Notes: generated from the sequence alone by a model not told the origin. Shown: positions 1 to 22,707, counted from the first letter of the stretch. The stretch is 64,000 nt of DNA from Merluccius polli (GCA_030340625.1 JAOPHQ010003985.1:82501-146500), one strand, 5' to 3'. Made by a program: numbers and translations.

Positions 1-124
1 TCAAATTTGCTTCACGACAGTCAATTCATGAATGGATGAATCTAGTCTATCAATAGCCTAAATTAATGAATCAGTAACAAATTATAGGCTATTCATTGAC
101 TGATTATTTTCTTTCTGATGACAG

Positions 125-10158
<10,034 letters not shown>

Positions 10159-10596
10159 TCCCCCAGCTCTCCATTGGAGCACATCGAGGCCCACATTGGT
10201 GTGTCACTCTGAGAATCTCGTCATAACCGTATTTATATGGTTGGTTTTCTTTGATAGGCCAGTTGAATTGGGTTTGCCTTGTCTTTAGGGTATAGAAACA
10301 TGCATAACAGCTTTGTGGTACCAGTCTGTTTCAAAGCCTTGTTCAATTCAGTTCTGATTGAAATGAGGCCCAGTACAGTTCCATGGGGTGCTCTGCTGTT
10401 GGGCTCGGTGTGGTGGACTCAATTCAGAGATGGAGCCAAAAAAAGGACATTGAATCAAAACAGATCAAGGCTTCATGTGAATATTTAACACATTTTTTGT
10501 TCTTCTATGAGACTAAAGTATATTTTAAAATGTTTTTCTTAATTCATAAAACATATCTCATCCCCCATTAAAAAATGTATGTCTCCACAAACTGAA

Positions 10597-10602
10597 AATA
10601 AA
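10597..10602 (+). terminator. polyadenylation signal AATAAA of the collagen gene
   Basis: A canonical AATAAA lies about 440 bp after the collagen stop, in an AT-rich 3'UTR. It is the first perfect hexamer after the stop that I see. A run of A at 10899-10909 lies further down. Confidence 0.55.
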
Positions 10603-11530
10603 AAATGCAATGTAAATATGATTGTAAAGTATATTAAATGTATGTACTGTGCTCTGTAATCTGTTTTAGATAAATGGTCTGCTCCATTTTTCTAAATGAG
10701 TCTTATGTTTATTAGTTACCACACCGTTGCTAAGACATTACATTTAAGACTTCATATTGAGTGCGAAATGTCACATAAAAGCATTATTTTATATACATTT
10801 ATATGAAAAGAATTAACAAAACATTTATACTCTTAACACAGAACAATATTAATTTGGTATGTTATGTGTAGAGAAGAGGACTTTCAATTTTGTCATTAAA
10901 AAAAAAAAAGTACTCAAGGTCAAATCATGAGTCACAATAAATTGGTCACCCAAGTGGGCCACAGTCTTGTCTCTCTCATTTTAACTGTCAAGTCATCTTC
11001 CCTTCTCAATTGCAGCTCAAAGGACTTCATATGCCCCCATTCAAAGAATCGTTTGAAACGTCCCCTAGGATATGTGGATCGCTAGCTGCACCAAATGGGC
11101 CAAAACCTAACCCTTACCAGTTTATTAAGCACAAAGCAAGAAGCCATTGACTTCATAACCATTTAACAAGATGAGAAAAACTTAAGGTGCATTATTAAAA
11201 TGTATTTTATTTGTTTAGGGGAACAGAAAAGAGAAAGAATACAAACAATATATCTTAATTGTATAATACAATTTCATGTGCACTCATTGAGACAGAAGGT
11301 TGCATAGCAAATCGGGATGTGTTACCTGGGTCAGATTGGAGGATTTGTTGATTGACTGATACATGAAAAGGAGGTTAATTACTGCTATGCCCAACACCTA
11401 TTGGTTCCTTATCAACTCCTAAAGGCCCCCCAAGCCTTTTGGGGGCCCTAAACAGAATTTGATTAAAACCTTTTGGGGCCCCCCTCCCACCACAGCAGAG
11501 TCATCAGAAAATTGTGAAGGTGTCCATGCG
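10603..11530. other. intergenic stretch without a recognised gene
   Basis: AT-rich DNA between the collagen 3' end and the gypsy insertion. I see no credible ORF. At about 11421-11490 there are GGCCCCCC/GGGGGCC runs that could pair, but no clear element ends. Confidence 0.6.
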
Positions 11531-11534
11531 CTAG

Positions 11535-13005
11535 TGTTATGGGTCCCAGAGTGACCGGGTACCACACAACAGGATTGAATTAACAATGGTCTAGGCCTCA
11601 CCCTCGGTGTCTCTGTAAAACAGATTAATAGTGCACGAGAAATGAGGCGTGGGAACCACTCGTGTCATCTCGGTGTTCAGGTGTGTTTTTAATTCACAAT
11701 AATCAACCATAAATCATCCGGTACGAACAGTCAATCAATCATTCAATCATCAGAACCATAAACAACAATAATAACCATTTCCCACAGCAACAATATCTCT
11801 CGTCTGTCCTTTGTCAGATTCTCAAATGTATGTGTGTGCGTGTAATGTCCTTGTCTCTGTACAGATTGTGTGTGTATACAGTTCTTTCCAAAAGCAGGTG
11901 GTGTGTGTGTATGTGTCAGGTAAGTATAGTGTGCGTGGGTATACAGTATGTGTACTGGAGTTGGTGTTTCACAGGTGCGTATGAATGTCTGTTGTGTCAA
12001 TGCCCCTTTAAAACAATGTATTATCGCATCTCCACATTTACAATCCAATATAATCACAATATCTTCCAAACATCAATTCACAATAGCTTTCCTCATATTC
12101 AACATTCATCTCACGGTAACCTCAGTTATCATCAAATTGAAATACATTCAGAAAACATTCAGTATGCCTACTGCTTTCATATAGCTGCCATAATAAGACA
12201 AACTTAGCTTAGAGCTACTCTCAGAATTTTACTATTAATTTGCCTTTTCAAAACATACTAGGACATCATCATTCAGGGAAATATGAAAAATAAGGACCAA
12301 CTCAAAGCTGGAACTTTAAGGACAATATGCGTAGAAGAAGAATATAAATGGAAATATTTGTTGTTCAATGCAGCACATATAAGTGAATAAACTAAACTAG
12401 CCGCACCGGGAAACCTTTTCAATAAACCCTCTCACCATTAATGTCAATCAAGTGTTCAGATAACCATTATAAGTCTCAGGGACCAATGTAAACATGACAC
12501 ATAAGTGTGTTTATAACCTCCCGCACGGGGCAGGTGCCGTCTGAGCGGTTAGCAGTTAGCATCGCAAATCGCGATCTTTTTAACTCTCATAAAACACAAA
12601 TTAAAACACTCAAACTCGACATTCAGATGGCCAAAAACACATTCCCACATAAACACTAACACTTATGGTGTAAGTCATTGGGGTTTTCACAGTGTACTAA
12701 CCTGTAAAACAGATTAATAGTGCACGAGAAATGAGGCGTGGGAACCACTCGTGTCATCTCGGTGTTCAGGTGTGTTTGGGGTGGGAGTGGCTCACACCCT
12801 AACGAGTCCCACTGAAACCGGCCACAGAAAGGTTCCGTCCCTATTCTCCAGTACACAGCAGTAAATACTGATGGCTTTCTAGCTTACAACTATAGAAATA
12901 AATATTATTGATAATAAAAATAACAAAAGCACACCTCAAAACTTTAAATGATAAAGTGCTTACTGTTTCAAAATAAAGTTATACCTCATTTATGAGGATA
13001 TCACA
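11535..13005 (-). repeat. 3' LTR of the gypsy element
   Basis: 1471 bp, matching the right LTR. The internal 75-bp direct repeat is at 11613-11687 and 12702-12776. A short G-rich stretch on the minus strand just inside it (about 13006-13020) is the likely polypurine tract, though it is weak. Confidence 0.9.
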
Positions 13006-13196
13006 GTCTCCCCGACAAACAGAAGTGGCTCCTGACACTTGACCTTAATAATAGAAAAAGTCCAAACTTCAAGTAAACAGCTTAACTCGGATGTATAAAA
13101 GATAAGACAAAGGATACACTAAGGCACTTCCAACGTAGGCATCAAATGTCCTTAATGTGTGCATAGTCCGTGGCACTTCTAGTGTCTCACTTCAGT

Positions 13197-16100
13197 TCAA
13201 AAACACTGAATTGGATATGTGGTGTGCGGGAATGGATATGTTGTGTGTGGGAATGAATATGGAGTGATGGATGGGGACATGGGGGGCTGAAAGGGAAGGG
13301 GATAGGGCTGGGGGTAGCACAGCTGGGGCCACTGCATCGGATGGATTCCAACTGCATTCACGGTGGGACGAGGCAGGTAGGCTGGTTGGCCCAGAGACGG
13401 GTAGGTGAACATGTAGCCAGGCCTCCTCACCCTGCTGGAGTGTCTCAGAGGGGCTGGATGTTCAGGCTGCAGTGGTCCTGCGATGTCTTCCTCCAAGCAG
13501 ACGACTTCAGGTGGCTGTTGATCGTCGCTGGGCTGAAGTTGATCCATGTCCCGTTCAGCCTCACTGTGTACTTCTTGTTCCTCTTCAATAACGCTTTCTC
13601 TCTCCTGTTCAGATTCAACGTCGACTCTTTGTTCCTGCTGGATTTGGTCTTGTCCAATATTCTCTTGTGGCTCTTGAATTACATCTGGACCTGGTGAGTT
13701 ACGGTCAGTTCTGGCTGGTAACCGCAGCCAGTAGCGGTACACACCATCCTCTTCTTCAGAGTCGCTTGTGTCTGGACTCTGTGTCCGCTCTGTGAGTTTT
13801 AAGGGCTCAGAGTGTCTCTTCGTTCTCTTGTGTGACTCACGTGGATTGGTGACTGAACTCGGTGGCGGCTCTACTGGCAGGTCGTTCACTTGCAACAGTA
13901 GGTTTCTATGCAGAGTACGAGTGGGGCGGTTTCCTGTCTCAGGGGCGACTTTGTAGACAGGGTTGTCTCCGACCTGCTCTTTCACAATGTAGATGGTCTG
14001 CTCCCAGTAGGAACGGAGCTTACCGGGTCCCCCCCTCTCGCTGAGGTTCCGCACCAGGACTCTGTCTCCAGGCTGAAGAGTCACACCTCTGCTCCTCTTG
14101 TCATAGTACTTCTTACCCTGGGCGCTGGACTGCTGGCTGTTTTCGTTGGCTATCCTGTAAGCCTCGATCATTCTTCCTGCCCACTTATCTGCATATCCTC
14201 TGTGAGTCTCTGCTTCTCCATCCGCTATGAGGCCAAACAGAAGGTCGACAGGTAAACGTGGATGATGACCATACATTAGATAGTAGGGGGAAAAGCCGGT
14301 GGCTTCGTGCTTTGTACAATTATATGCATGGACCACATGAGGCAGGTGATCTTTCCAGTTCGCCTTTTCTTTCTCTCCCAGCGTCCTGAGCATCTGTAAA
14401 AGCGTTCGGTTCAGCCTCTCCACCGGGTTACCCTGGGGATGATAGGGTGTGGTTCTGGAGTGTCCGACGCCGGCTAGTTGTCTCAGAGACTTGAACAACT
14501 CGTTCTCAAACTCGCCGCCACGGTCATGGTGGAGTTTTGACATGTAGCCAAACTGGGGGATAAAGTCATTAAACAGTTTGTCGGCCGCTGTCTTGCCAGC
14601 TTTGTTCCGGGTGGGGTAGGCTTGTGCGAACCTGGTGAAGTGATCGATCACTACAAGAATGTACTCACATCCACCACGAGAGGGCTCTAGATGGAGGAAG
14701 TCGATACACACCAATTCGAGGGGAGAGTTGGATGTAATACTGCCCATGGGCGCTCTTTCATGTACGGCTGGCTTCTTCTGTTTCAGACAAGGGCACTTTC
14801 TCGTGACATATTCTTCGATTTCTCCTTTCATGAACGGCCAGTAAAAGCGCTCTCTTGCGAGGGTCAGGACTTTTTCAACTCCGACATGGCCCATGTTGTT
14901 ATGCAGGTAGGTGAGGGCTAGTTGCTTGTAGGTGGCAGGCAGGACCAGTTGTCTTCGGCCTATGGTCTTCCTGTATAGCAGGCCATCCTCTATCTGCAAC
15001 TTGCTCCACTCCCGTAGGAGCCTCATGGTGCCTGTGTCGCAGTTGCCTTTGTTGCACTCTGACAGTGGTGTGTTGTTCTCCTTTAGCTCCATTATCTTCC
15101 CAATTGCAGGGTCCACTCTTTGTTCTTTCACCAGCTCATCATGACTTATCGCCTGCAGTGGTTCCATGCGGGGTTGAGTCTGGGATGCTAGGCTGAGGGC
15201 CGCGATCCAGGCAACGTCTTTCTGTTGAGCTCTTCGGGTCCCTTCCCATACAGTGCACACCGCCTCGTCCGGCAGCTCCTCAGAGCATTCCGTCATGAGG
15301 TTCTCGATGTCAAGAGGGCAACGGGACAGGGTGTCGGCGTCGATGTTGATTTTGCCAGGCCGATATCTGATGTCAAAGCGAAAATCAGCGAGCTGTCCCA
15401 CCCACCGGTGGCCTACTGCGTTCAGCTTGGCAGTACTTAGGACATATGTGAGCGGGTTATTGTCTGTGAAAACAGTGAAGTACGGGGCATAGAACAAATA
15501 GTCTCTGAACTTATCGCATACCGCCCACTTTAACGCCAGGAACTCTAGCTTGCCGCTGTGCAGGTGGTAGTTTTGCTCCGCTGGGGTCAGTGTGCGTGAT
15601 CCGTAGGCAATCACTCTTAACTTTCCATCCTGGTGTTGATAGAGGACTGCTCCCAAGCCTTTTTGGGACGCATCTGTATGGAGTGTATAGGGCTGGTTAT
15701 AGTCGGGGTACGCCAGGACTGGGGTTTCCATCAGCATGTCAATCAGACGTTCCAGGATCTGCTGGTGTTTCTCATTCCACTCTACTGGGGTGCGAGAGGA
15801 CTGTTGGCCGGATTTTGTCTTTCCTCGTGTGGGTCGGTACTGTGGGGTGTCAGACTGTACCTTGAGCAGGTCGTACAGAGGCTGGGCGATCCGTGAGAAA
15901 TCTTGCACGTAGCTTCTGTAATAGCTCAGAAAGCCCAGTACCTGTCTGACGTCTCCGACTGTCTTTGGTGCTCTGTGTTTCAGTACACGCACTGCCTCCA
16001 AGTCCTTGGGATCCACTCTCACTCCATCTGCGGACACCAACCGGCCAACATAGCGGACCTCTTTGCGGAACAGCTCACACTTCTCCGGCTTGAGTTTCAC

Positions 16101-17894
16101 GCCGTGGCGCTGGAGGGCCTGGAGGACTTTGCGCAGTACCTCTACATGCTGGTGAAAGGACTTTGAGAAGCAGAGGACATCATCGAGATACGGGATACAA
16201 CATTCATCTCGGAGCGTGTCGAGCATCTCCTCCATGCTCCTTTGAAATGCTGCTGGGGCGTTGGATAACCCGAAGGGTATCCTGACCCACTCGTACAGTC
16301 CCCACGGGGTCGTGAACGCTGTCATGTATCTTGATCCTTCGGCCATAAAGCCTTGGTGATAGGCCTTGCCCTGGTCCAGTATCGAGAACCAGCCATAACC
16401 TCCCAGTGAGTCAGTGAGGTCTTGGATTCGGGGAAGGGGATGTCGGTCTGGCACCGTCTTGTTGTTTAGGAGCCGGTAATCGATGCACAGGCGTAGAGAC
16501 CCATCCTTCTTTCTCACACATATGACAGGGGCCGCATAGGGGGACTGGGACTTTACGATCCATCCTTTCACTAGTAGCTCCTGTACATATTCCTTCACTT
16601 CTTTGTAGAGTGGTTTTGGGATTGATGCGTAGGCCTTCTGCACCGGGATGTCGTCCTTGAGTCTTATCTCCATCTGTAGTGAGGGGATGCACCCGATGTC
16701 GCCACTGTCTTTAGCAAAGGCACCCGACTCCTCACGGAGCACTCTCTCCACCACCTGCTGTTGATCTGGGCTCAGATGGCTGATGTCGACAGGCGGCAGC
16801 CAGGGCTCGATGGGGGTCACGCTGGGCGAGGTGGTGTGGTTAACCTCTGCCGTTACTGCCGTCAAGGTGTCAGCTCGGGGCGACTCTGCTGTGTCAAGGA
16901 CCTTGGTGACGTGCTGGATGACACCTAGGGGCGTTCTCTTTGGCAGGGTGATCTCATGCTTTGAGTGGTTAGAGATGGGCACTCTGATATGAGGTCGCTG
17001 TGTGTGGTTGATTTCTAGGAGGCCTGCTCCCACACTCAGCTGTCCTAGAATGGGGTGCTCTTCTGCAGGCTCATACAGGACAAGGGAATCAGAGGTGTCA
17101 AAGTTTAGGGGGACTCTACACCACACATGCACTGCCTTCCCTGCTGGAATCACAGTATTGTCTCTGCCCACTCTTACCGTGGCGGGGTCACAGAATGGCT
17201 TTTGGGGGACTTGGATGTAATTGACCATGGCCGTGACTTGTTCTTCTTCCATTCCGAATGCTCTGCGTAGGAGACCAAGTAGTGTGGCTACTGCAGCGCC
17301 GGAGGACTCTTGCCTCTTGATGACCTGTTCGAGTACATTAGCTCCTAACAGGGGCTGGGACAGGGACAACTGGCTGACTAGGAAGGGGGTTTGGACAGTC
17401 AGGTCTGGATAATCATTTCCAGTGAGGTTGACAGTGAGCTCCACCCACCCGTCATAGGGGATGGGTTGGCCATTTGCTGCATAGACCTCCAAGTCTGTTT
17501 CGAGAAGTTCCTGCAGCGATCTCACTGGGTAACTGGGGATGTGAGTACTAGCCCACGCTCTGTCAATTATGCTCACCTGTGAGCCAGTGTCGAACAGGAC
17601 TGTTGCGGGGTGCCCATTTATCGAGCATTTCAGCTGGCTTCTCTTTCCAACAAGGGGCGCTTGGCACTTGGTGTCACTCTGGCAAGTCAAGGTTTGGGTC
17701 GGCTGTGGTTTGCGGGTCTTGGGCAGTTTTGGTGGGTGTTTAGGGACGGGGCTCACTGGTTGGGACTGAAGCTGTGCACCGGTCTCTGACTGTCCCTCGG
17801 CGGAGACCGGGTCTCGTTTCCCTGAAACCTGTTCCTCTTCAAGCACCCCACCGCCCGGTGCCCTGTCTCGCCACACACAAAGCAGTGGTTGCAT
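13197..17894 (-). CDS. pol: pol polyprotein (PR-RT-RH-IN) of the gypsy element
   Basis: Uninterrupted 1565-residue ORF, unusually complete for a fossil copy. Domains in order: aspartic protease with [11 protein letters not shown] (Asp about residue 102); reverse transcriptase with [12 protein letters not shown] and the catalytic YLDD box (about 569-572); RNase H with [15 protein letters not shown] and FTDNNPL; integrase with a zinc-binding HHCC region ending CPCLKQKK, and catalytic-core blocks [16 protein letters not shown] and the ERLNRT block. The C-terminal 200 residues are acidic and Pro-rich with no chromodomain I recognise. The listed start Met lies inside gag, so the true product is probably a Gag-Pol fusion. 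The PR-RT-RH-IN order separates this from Ty1/copia. Confidence 0.95.
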   Translation of the reverse strand: MQPLLCVWRDRAPGGGVLEEEQVSGKRDPVSAEGQSETGAQLQSQPVSPVPKHPPKLPKTRKPQPTQTLTCQSDTKCQAPLVGKRSQLKCSINGHPATVLFDTGSQVSIIDRAWASTHIPSYPVRSLQELLETDLEVYAANGQPIPYDGWVELTVNLTGNDYPDLTVQTPFLVSQLSLSQPLLGANVLEQVIKRQESSGAAVATLLGLLRRAFGMEEEQVTAMVNYIQVPQKPFCDPATVRVGRDNTVIPAGKAVHVWCRVPLNFDTSDSLVLYEPAEEHPILGQLSVGAGLLEINHTQRPHIRVPISNHSKHEITLPKRTPLGVIQHVTKVLDTAESPRADTLTAVTAEVNHTTSPSVTPIEPWLPPVDISHLSPDQQQVVERVLREESGAFAKDSGDIGCIPSLQMEIRLKDDIPVQKAYASIPKPLYKEVKEYVQELLVKGWIVKSQSPYAAPVICVRKKDGSLRLCIDYRLLNNKTVPDRHPLPRIQDLTDSLGGYGWFSILDQGKAYHQGFMAEGSRYMTAFTTPWGLYEWVRIPFGLSNAPAAFQRSMEEMLDTLRDECCIPYLDDVLCFSKSFHQHVEVLRKVLQALQRHGVKLKPEKCELFRKEVRYVGRLVSADGVRVDPKDLEAVRVLKHRAPKTVGDVRQVLGFLSYYRSYVQDFSRIAQPLYDLLKVQSDTPQYRPTRGKTKSGQQSSRTPVEWNEKHQQILERLIDMLMETPVLAYPDYNQPYTLHTDASQKGLGAVLYQHQDGKLRVIAYGSRTLTPAEQNYHLHSGKLEFLALKWAVCDKFRDYLFYAPYFTVFTDNNPLTYVLSTAKLNAVGHRWVGQLADFRFDIRYRPGKINIDADTLSRCPLDIENLMTECSEELPDEAVCTVWEGTRRAQQKDVAWIAALSLASQTQPRMEPLQAISHDELVKEQRVDPAIGKIMELKENNTPLSECNKGNCDTGTMRLLREWSKLQIEDGLLYRKTIGRRQLVLPATYKQLALTYLHNNMGHVGVEKVLTLARERFYWPFMKGEIEEYVTRKCPCLKQKKPAVHERAPMGSITSNSPLELVCIDFLHLEPSRGGCEYILVVIDHFTRFAQAYPTRNKAGKTAADKLFNDFIPQFGYMSKLHHDRGGEFENELFKSLRQLAGVGHSRTTPYHPQGNPVERLNRTLLQMLRTLGEKEKANWKDHLPHVVHAYNCTKHEATGFSPYYLMYGHHPRLPVDLLFGLIADGEAETHRGYADKWAGRMIEAYRIANENSQQSSAQGKKYYDKRSRGVTLQPGDRVLVRNLSERGGPGKLRSYWEQTIYIVKEQVGDNPVYKVAPETGNRPTRTLHRNLLLQVNDLPVEPPPSSVTNPRESHKRTKRHSEPLKLTERTQSPDTSDSEEEDGVYRYWLRLPARTDRNSPGPDVIQEPQENIGQDQIQQEQRVDVESEQERESVIEEEQEVHSEAERDMDQLQPSDDQQPPEVVCLEEDIAGPLQPEHPAPLRHSSRVRRPGYMFTYPSLGQPAYLPRPTVNAVGIHPMQWPQLCYPQPYPLPFQPPMSPSITPYSFPHTTYPFPHTTYPIQCF

Positions 17895-19432
17895 TCTTGG
17901 CGGTCCTCTTCAGCGCATTTTTGGCAACGAGCTGCCCTTCGCCTTTCTTGGGGAGGTTGGAAGTGTGCATTATGGGATGACGGGGAAGGTTGCTGTGATG
18001 AGGGAAGGTGCGATGGACGAGCTGGCGATGGCAGGGGAGGGGCGTGGTTGGAGGGTGAGTGGAAATGGTGATATGACGTGGTTTGGGGCAGTCTTTGGGC
18101 TGGCAGGGGCAGGGAGTGGGCCATCTGGCTGCTGCTTACTTGATGGTCCATTAGAGTGGCCACCATTTGTGTTAGGGTCTCCACCTGCGCACTGAGCTGT
18201 TGTATGGTCTGGAGGTTCTTGCCGTCTGCTGCGGATCCTCTTGGCTTGTCGTCATGCTGTCCATCTGCTTCCACCTTGGCACTGTGGGCGTGGCTTGGCT
18301 TTTGGCGGGGAAGCTGACCGAGTCTGCGCTGGTGTTCATTCTCATCGCTGATCATCTTTGTCATTTGGCCGAGGATTTCCTCGTCGGTGACTTGGTTGTT
18401 TGAGACAAGGGGTCTCAGTCTCTGTCGGAGCTCTGCATGTTTCGCTCCCAGGCCCTGATAGATTGTGTTGAGAAAAACCTCTTGGATGGTCTTGGGGTCA
18501 TAAGAAATGTCTGTATCGGCCTGCTTTGACTGAAACAGGAGTCTCTGCTTGAGTCCAATCATCCGGTACAGGAACTGCTGAGGGGACTCTTGTTCAGCTT
18601 GCCGAGCACACATTAGCTCCTGGAACATCTCGGTGGTGGCCTTCTCCCCAAGATGGGATCTGAGGAAGACCTTGAGCTCGGGGATAGCCAAGTCATCCTT
18701 GTTCGACAGCATGTCCCTGAATGTGCCTGGTTTGATGATCCTCAGCACTCCCCGGACCACCTCGGCATCTGCAAAGCCTTCTCTGACTCCTTCGTCGATC
18801 TGCTTACTGATGCTACCGTAGCTGACCTCAGAGCTCTGGTCTCCAATTTGGCCCCCATGTACCTTGAACTCTCGGCGCTGGAAATAGGGGAGGTCTTTAA
18901 GGGGGACCACTCTCTCTGGGGTGTTCTGGGTAGAGGCATGAGAGGAGGCCGTAGTCTCCCATTGTCTCAATTTCTCACCCAGCTCCTCATACAGCATTCT
19001 CAAGTCCTCCACTGGCTGGGCAGTGGCATTGACAGGGGGATTGGAATGGGGATGGGATGGCATAGTGGCATTGTTGGCATTGGGGCTGGGTGGTGGTGAG
19101 GTGTGGTCTGAAGGGGGAGGGGTTGGGCTGGTATTGGTCCCCACAGGGGTCTTAGCAGCAGCTGCCAACTCTGCTTCGACTATCATCCTGCCAATCACGT
19201 CATTCAGCATCAGCAGTTCGCCAACGCCTTCATCTTCACTTCCTAGTAGGGCGCCAGACTGCATGTAGGAGATGATGTAGTCCGTGCACTCCTCCTCATC
19301 AGTCGCGCTCAACTCCTCGATCTCCGAGCTGTCAGTTGCAATGTCCTTGGCGATCTGGTAGAGGTTGGCACCTGACAGCTTGAACAAGCTCCTCTTGATG
19401 CTCCACACCACCTCCTTCCGGACGCGAGACAT
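17753..19432 (-). CDS. gag: gag polyprotein of the gypsy element
   Basis: Uninterrupted 559-residue ORF and the first gene after the primer site. It should form the particle shell and package the RNA. The N-terminus is charged ([15 protein letters not shown]), the middle is Pro/Ser-rich, a capsid-like helical region follows (around residues 170-370), and near the C-terminus is a CCHC zinc knuckle ([14 protein letters not shown], about residues 520-533). The last 142 bp overlap the start of the pol frame in the -1 frame relative to gag, which suggests programmed -1 frameshifting. I did not identify the slippery site. The ATG at 19430-19432 follows the primer site by about 260 bp. Confidence 0.9.
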   Translation of the reverse strand: MSRVRKEVVWSIKRSLFKLSGANLYQIAKDIATDSSEIEELSATDEEECTDYIISYMQSGALLGSEDEGVGELLMLNDVIGRMIVEAELAAAAKTPVGTNTSPTPPPSDHTSPPPSPNANNATMPSHPHSNPPVNATAQPVEDLRMLYEELGEKLRQWETTASSHASTQNTPERVVPLKDLPYFQRREFKVHGGQIGDQSSEVSYGSISKQIDEGVREGFADAEVVRGVLRIIKPGTFRDMLSNKDDLAIPELKVFLRSHLGEKATTEMFQELMCARQAEQESPQQFLYRMIGLKQRLLFQSKQADTDISYDPKTIQEVFLNTIYQGLGAKHAELRQRLRPLVSNNQVTDEEILGQMTKMISDENEHQRRLGQLPRQKPSHAHSAKVEADGQHDDKPRGSAADGKNLQTIQQLSAQVETLTQMVATLMDHQVSSSQMAHSLPLPAQRLPQTTSYHHFHSPSNHAPPLPSPARPSHLPSSQQPSPSSHNAHFQPPQERRRAARCQKCAEEDRQECNHCFVCGETGHRAVGCLKRNRFQGNETRSPPRDSQRPVHSFSPNQ

Positions 19433-19692
19433 GGTGTGCTTGGCTCAGGGGGGGAGGGGTAGTACGACGTCTCGTTGTGGTGAATGCTGGCTTGGCACAC
19501 CAGCAGGGCTGCTCCTTGGTGACTGACGTGCGTTGGACTCCAATTCAGCTGTGCGGCTCCCTGGTGAGATCTTTACCTTATCTCCACACTTGGACACCCA
19601 CGGCTGACTTCTGGTCCGCAGTCACGTCTCGTCACCTCGGTCTCGTGGTTCTGGTATCACTGGATCAGCATTCCAACTGGCGGCTGGCGCTG

Positions 19693-19710
19693 ATCCCGGA
19701 CGAGCCCCCA
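19693..19710 (-). promoter_or_regulatory. primer binding site for tRNA-Pro
   Basis: On the minus strand, five bases after the 5' LTR, the sequence is TGGGGGCTCGTCCGGGAT. This is the 18-nt complement of the 3' end of vertebrate tRNA-Pro, the primer also used by gammaretroviruses such as MLV. It fixes the element's direction. Confidence 0.9.
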
Positions 19711-19715
19711 CAATT

Positions 19716-21186
19716 TGTTATGGGTCCCAGAGTGACCGGGTACCACACAACAGGATTGAATTAACAATGGTCTAGGCCTCACCCTCGGTGTCTCTGTAAA
19801 ACAGATTAATAGTGCACGAGAAATGAGGCGTGGGAACCACTCGTGTCATCTCGGTGTTCAGGTGTGTTTTTAATTCACAATAATCAACCATAAATCATCC
19901 GGTACGAACAGTCAATCAATCATTCAATCATCAGAACCATAAACAACAATAATAACCATTTCCCACAGCAACAATATCTCTCGTCTGTCCTTTGTCAGAT
20001 TCTCAAATGTATGTGTGTGCGTGTAATGTCCTTGTCTCTGTACAGATTGTGTGTGTATACAGTTCTTTCCAAAAGCAGGTGGTGTGTGTGTATGTGTCAG
20101 GTAAGTATAGTGTGCGTGGGTATACAGTATGTGTACTGGAGTTGGTGTTTCACAGGTGCGTATGAATGTCTGTTGTGTCAATGCCCCTTTAAAACAATGT
20201 ATTATCGCATCTCCACATTTACAATCCAATATAATCACAATATCTTCCAAACATCAATTCACAATAGCTTTCCTCATATTCAACATTCATCTCACGGTAA
20301 CCTCAGTTATCATCAAATTGAAATACATTCAGAAAACATTCAGTATGCCTACTGCTTTCATATAGCTGCCATAATAAGACAAACTTAGCTTAGAGCTACT
20401 CTCAGAATTTTACTATTAATTTGCCTTTTCAAAACATACTAGGACATCATCATTCAGGGAAATATGAAAAATAAGGACCAACTCAAAGCTGGAACTTTAA
20501 GGACAATATGCGTAGAAGAAGAATATAAATGGAAATATTTGTTGTTCAATGCAGCACATATAAGTGAATAAACTAAACTAGCCGCACCGGGAAACCTTTT
20601 CAATAAACCCTCTCACCATTAATGTCAATCAAGTGTTCAGATAACCATTATAAGTCTCAGGGACCAATGTAAACATGACACATAAGTGTGTTTATAACCT
20701 CCCGCACGGGGCAGGTGCCGTCTGAGCGGTTAGCAGTTAGCATCGCAAATCGCGATCTTTTTAACTCTCATAAAACACAAATTAAAACACTCAAACTCGA
20801 CATTCAGATGGCCAAAAACACATTCCCACATAAACACTAACACTTATGGTGTAAGTCATTGGGGTTTTCACAGTGTACTAACCTGTAAAACAGATTAATA
20901 GTGCACGAGAAATGAGGCGTGGGAACCACTCGTGTCATCTCGGTGTTCAGGTGTGTTTGGGGTGGGAGTGGCTCACACCCTAACGAGTCCCACTGAAACC
21001 GGCCACAGAAAGGTTCCGTCCCTATTCTCCAGTACACAGCAGTAAATACTGATGGCTTTCTAGCTTACAACTATAGAAATAAATATTATTGATAATAAAA
21101 ATAACAAAAGCACACCTCAAAACTTTAAATGATAAAGTGCTTACTGTTTCAAAATAAAGTTATACCTCATTTATGAGGATATCACA
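19716..21186 (-). repeat. 5' LTR of the gypsy element
   Basis: 1471 bp, upstream LTR because the element reads right to left. It has TG..CA ends and carries a 75-bp direct repeat at 19794-19868 and 20883-20957. Promoter elements were not resolved. Confidence 0.9.
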
Positions 21187-21339
21187 CTAGGTGTCTATGC
21201 GCATGACTCAAACGCTGACAACAGAGACACAGCAGTTGTAGGCAGGTATATTGATCAAAAATATTTAGTTTTTTGCGTACATACTTTGACGTTGAAATAA
21301 ATATGTTGTTTTTGATTGGCAAAAAAAGAGAAACATTTA

Positions 21340-21540
21340 AAAAAAATGGTATCTGGCAAAAACTCCCTGATAATTATCGGGGTGATAGAGTTTTACAGAG
21401 TAGTTACCCTGTACGAAAGTTGGAACTGTACTGTAAAAGGAAGCGTGGTTTGTTTCAATGATATTGCCATATACTTTCCTGGTAGTGGTATTACAGGTAC
21501 GGTATACCGTGTCAGTGTTACCTGGCAATAATTCATACTT
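21340..21540 (+). repeat. dispersed repeat, copy A
   Basis: The stretch from GTATCTGGCAAAAACTCCC through CTGTACTGTAAAAGGAAGC to CAATGATATTGCCATATAC matches 40480-40730 in reverse orientation. A shorter partial match recurs at 22714-22760. The remainder of 21191-21617 shows no gene. Confidence 0.75.
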
Positions 21541-21617
21541 CCCCAGGTACTTACCAGTAATTAGGAACTTGTACCACATACATTCCAAAACATTATCAAG
21601 TAAAACCTTGCAAGTTA

Positions 21618-22707
21618 GGGCATGTTCACACCTGGCATTTTTTGTGATAGGGAAAAGTTGAGCCGACCACTTTTTCAACAACAAAAAAAGCTGGCAGTGC
21701 TTTTTGTCCTAAAAGCGCCGACAGCGTTTTTTCTATCGCCGTCAACGAACCCACTCTAGACCCGACGTTACTCGCCTACTACGTATCCAGGCTACCCTTA
21801 CATCGTTGTTACAACATGGCAAGAAACAGGCGATTGGCACTTGCATTGGCCCTAACTGACGACGAGGAGAATCATGTACCTGCATGTTTGTGGGTGCAGA
21901 TATCACTTGGGGAAGGCAGCAGCAAGGTGCCGACCATCATAGTCCAGGAGCTTTGTTTCGATGATGTGCGATTTGCGGCGCACTGTGATTGGTCAGCTTG
22001 TCAAAAAAAGCGGCTGACGTCAGGTGCTTTTTTTCTGACAGTTTAACTTTTTTCAACTTTTTTTTACGCTCGGTGCGGGAGAAAAAAGCGCCGAGAGAGG
22101 CGTTTAAAAAAACGCCGGGGACGTTTTCCAAAAGCGCTCTGCTACATAGGAATCAGGGCTTGAAAACGAAATTATTTTTCAATCGTTCCGCTCCAAACGG
22201 AACCAGTATATTTAACATTTTCGTTCTTGCGTTCCACCACCAACATATCGTTCCTGAACCGGTTCGGAACGGAAAATAACGTTCGTTCTTAACGTTCTGG
22301 CAGTGTTATTGGGCCTAGTCTATTTTTGTGGTTGATACCTTACAATAGACCTAGTTATTGGTATATAACCAAGGTGGTGGTGGGAATTTGTGACAGCTGA
22401 GCTTAGCGGGCGGCGAAGTGAACGCGGAACCGGAATTGTTTTTTTTTTCATGAAATAGGCTATGCTTTTGTGAAATTTTATAGGCTATATAGAGAACGAA
22501 AAAAACCCGTTATTAACCGGTTTGGGGGATTTCAGAATAACGTTTCTGTTCCGGAACAGTTGAAGACCATTTGGTTTTCGTTTCCGTTCCTCGTAAAATT
22601 CCATTCATTTTCGGTTTTCGTTCCTTGAACCGGTTCGGAGCCCTGATAGAAATACAATGAAAAAAGAGCGCTGGGAGAAAAAAAAACCGCCAGGTGTGAA
22701 CACGCCC
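21618..22707. mobile_element. non-autonomous PIF/Harbinger-like MITE
   Basis: Terminal inverted repeats: the left starts GGGCATGTTCACACCTGGC and the right is its near-perfect reverse complement (GCCAGGTGTGAACACGCCC). The flanks are TTA on the left and TAA on the right, close to the TWA target typical of Harbinger but not identical. The TIR style (GTTCACACC) resembles the autonomous element at 28354. An ORF at 21816-22046 starts MARNRRLALALALTDDEENH and may be a scrap of transposase N-terminus. It hosts a nested MITE at 22154-22645. Confidence 0.7.
22154..22645. mobile_element. hAT-like MITE nested in the Harbinger-like MITE
   Basis: 492 bp with ends CAGGGCTTG... and ...CGGAGCCCTG (CAGGGCT TIR core). 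The 8-bp flanks ATAGGAAT (22146-22153) and ATAGAAAT (22646-22653) differ at one base. The interior is rich in GTTCC/GGAAC motifs. CAGGG ends with 8-bp duplications are typical of hAT elements. Confidence 0.75.

Larger units (their letters stand above)
11535..21186 (-). mobile_element. full-length Ty3/gypsy LTR retrotransposon
   Basis: Complete element of 9652 bp on the minus strand. The two LTRs (11535-13005 and 19716-21186, offset 8181) begin TG and end CA and showed no differences where I compared them. Flanks are CTAG on both sides (11531-11534 and 21187-21190), a 4-bp target duplication. Internal order is gag, then protease, reverse transcriptase, RNase H and integrase, the Ty3/gypsy order, with no env-like ORF. 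Open frames plus matching LTRs indicate a recent insertion and possible autonomy. Confidence 0.95.

Noticed and set aside
11743..12856. Frames of 66-125 codons in the LTRs, repeated at 19924-21037
   Set aside because: They are duplicated only because the LTR is duplicated; compositions are repeat-like and no domain is visible.
13341..19268. Many plus-strand frames of 60-148 codons
   Set aside because: They are antisense shadows of the gypsy gag and pol frames, with no motif of their own.
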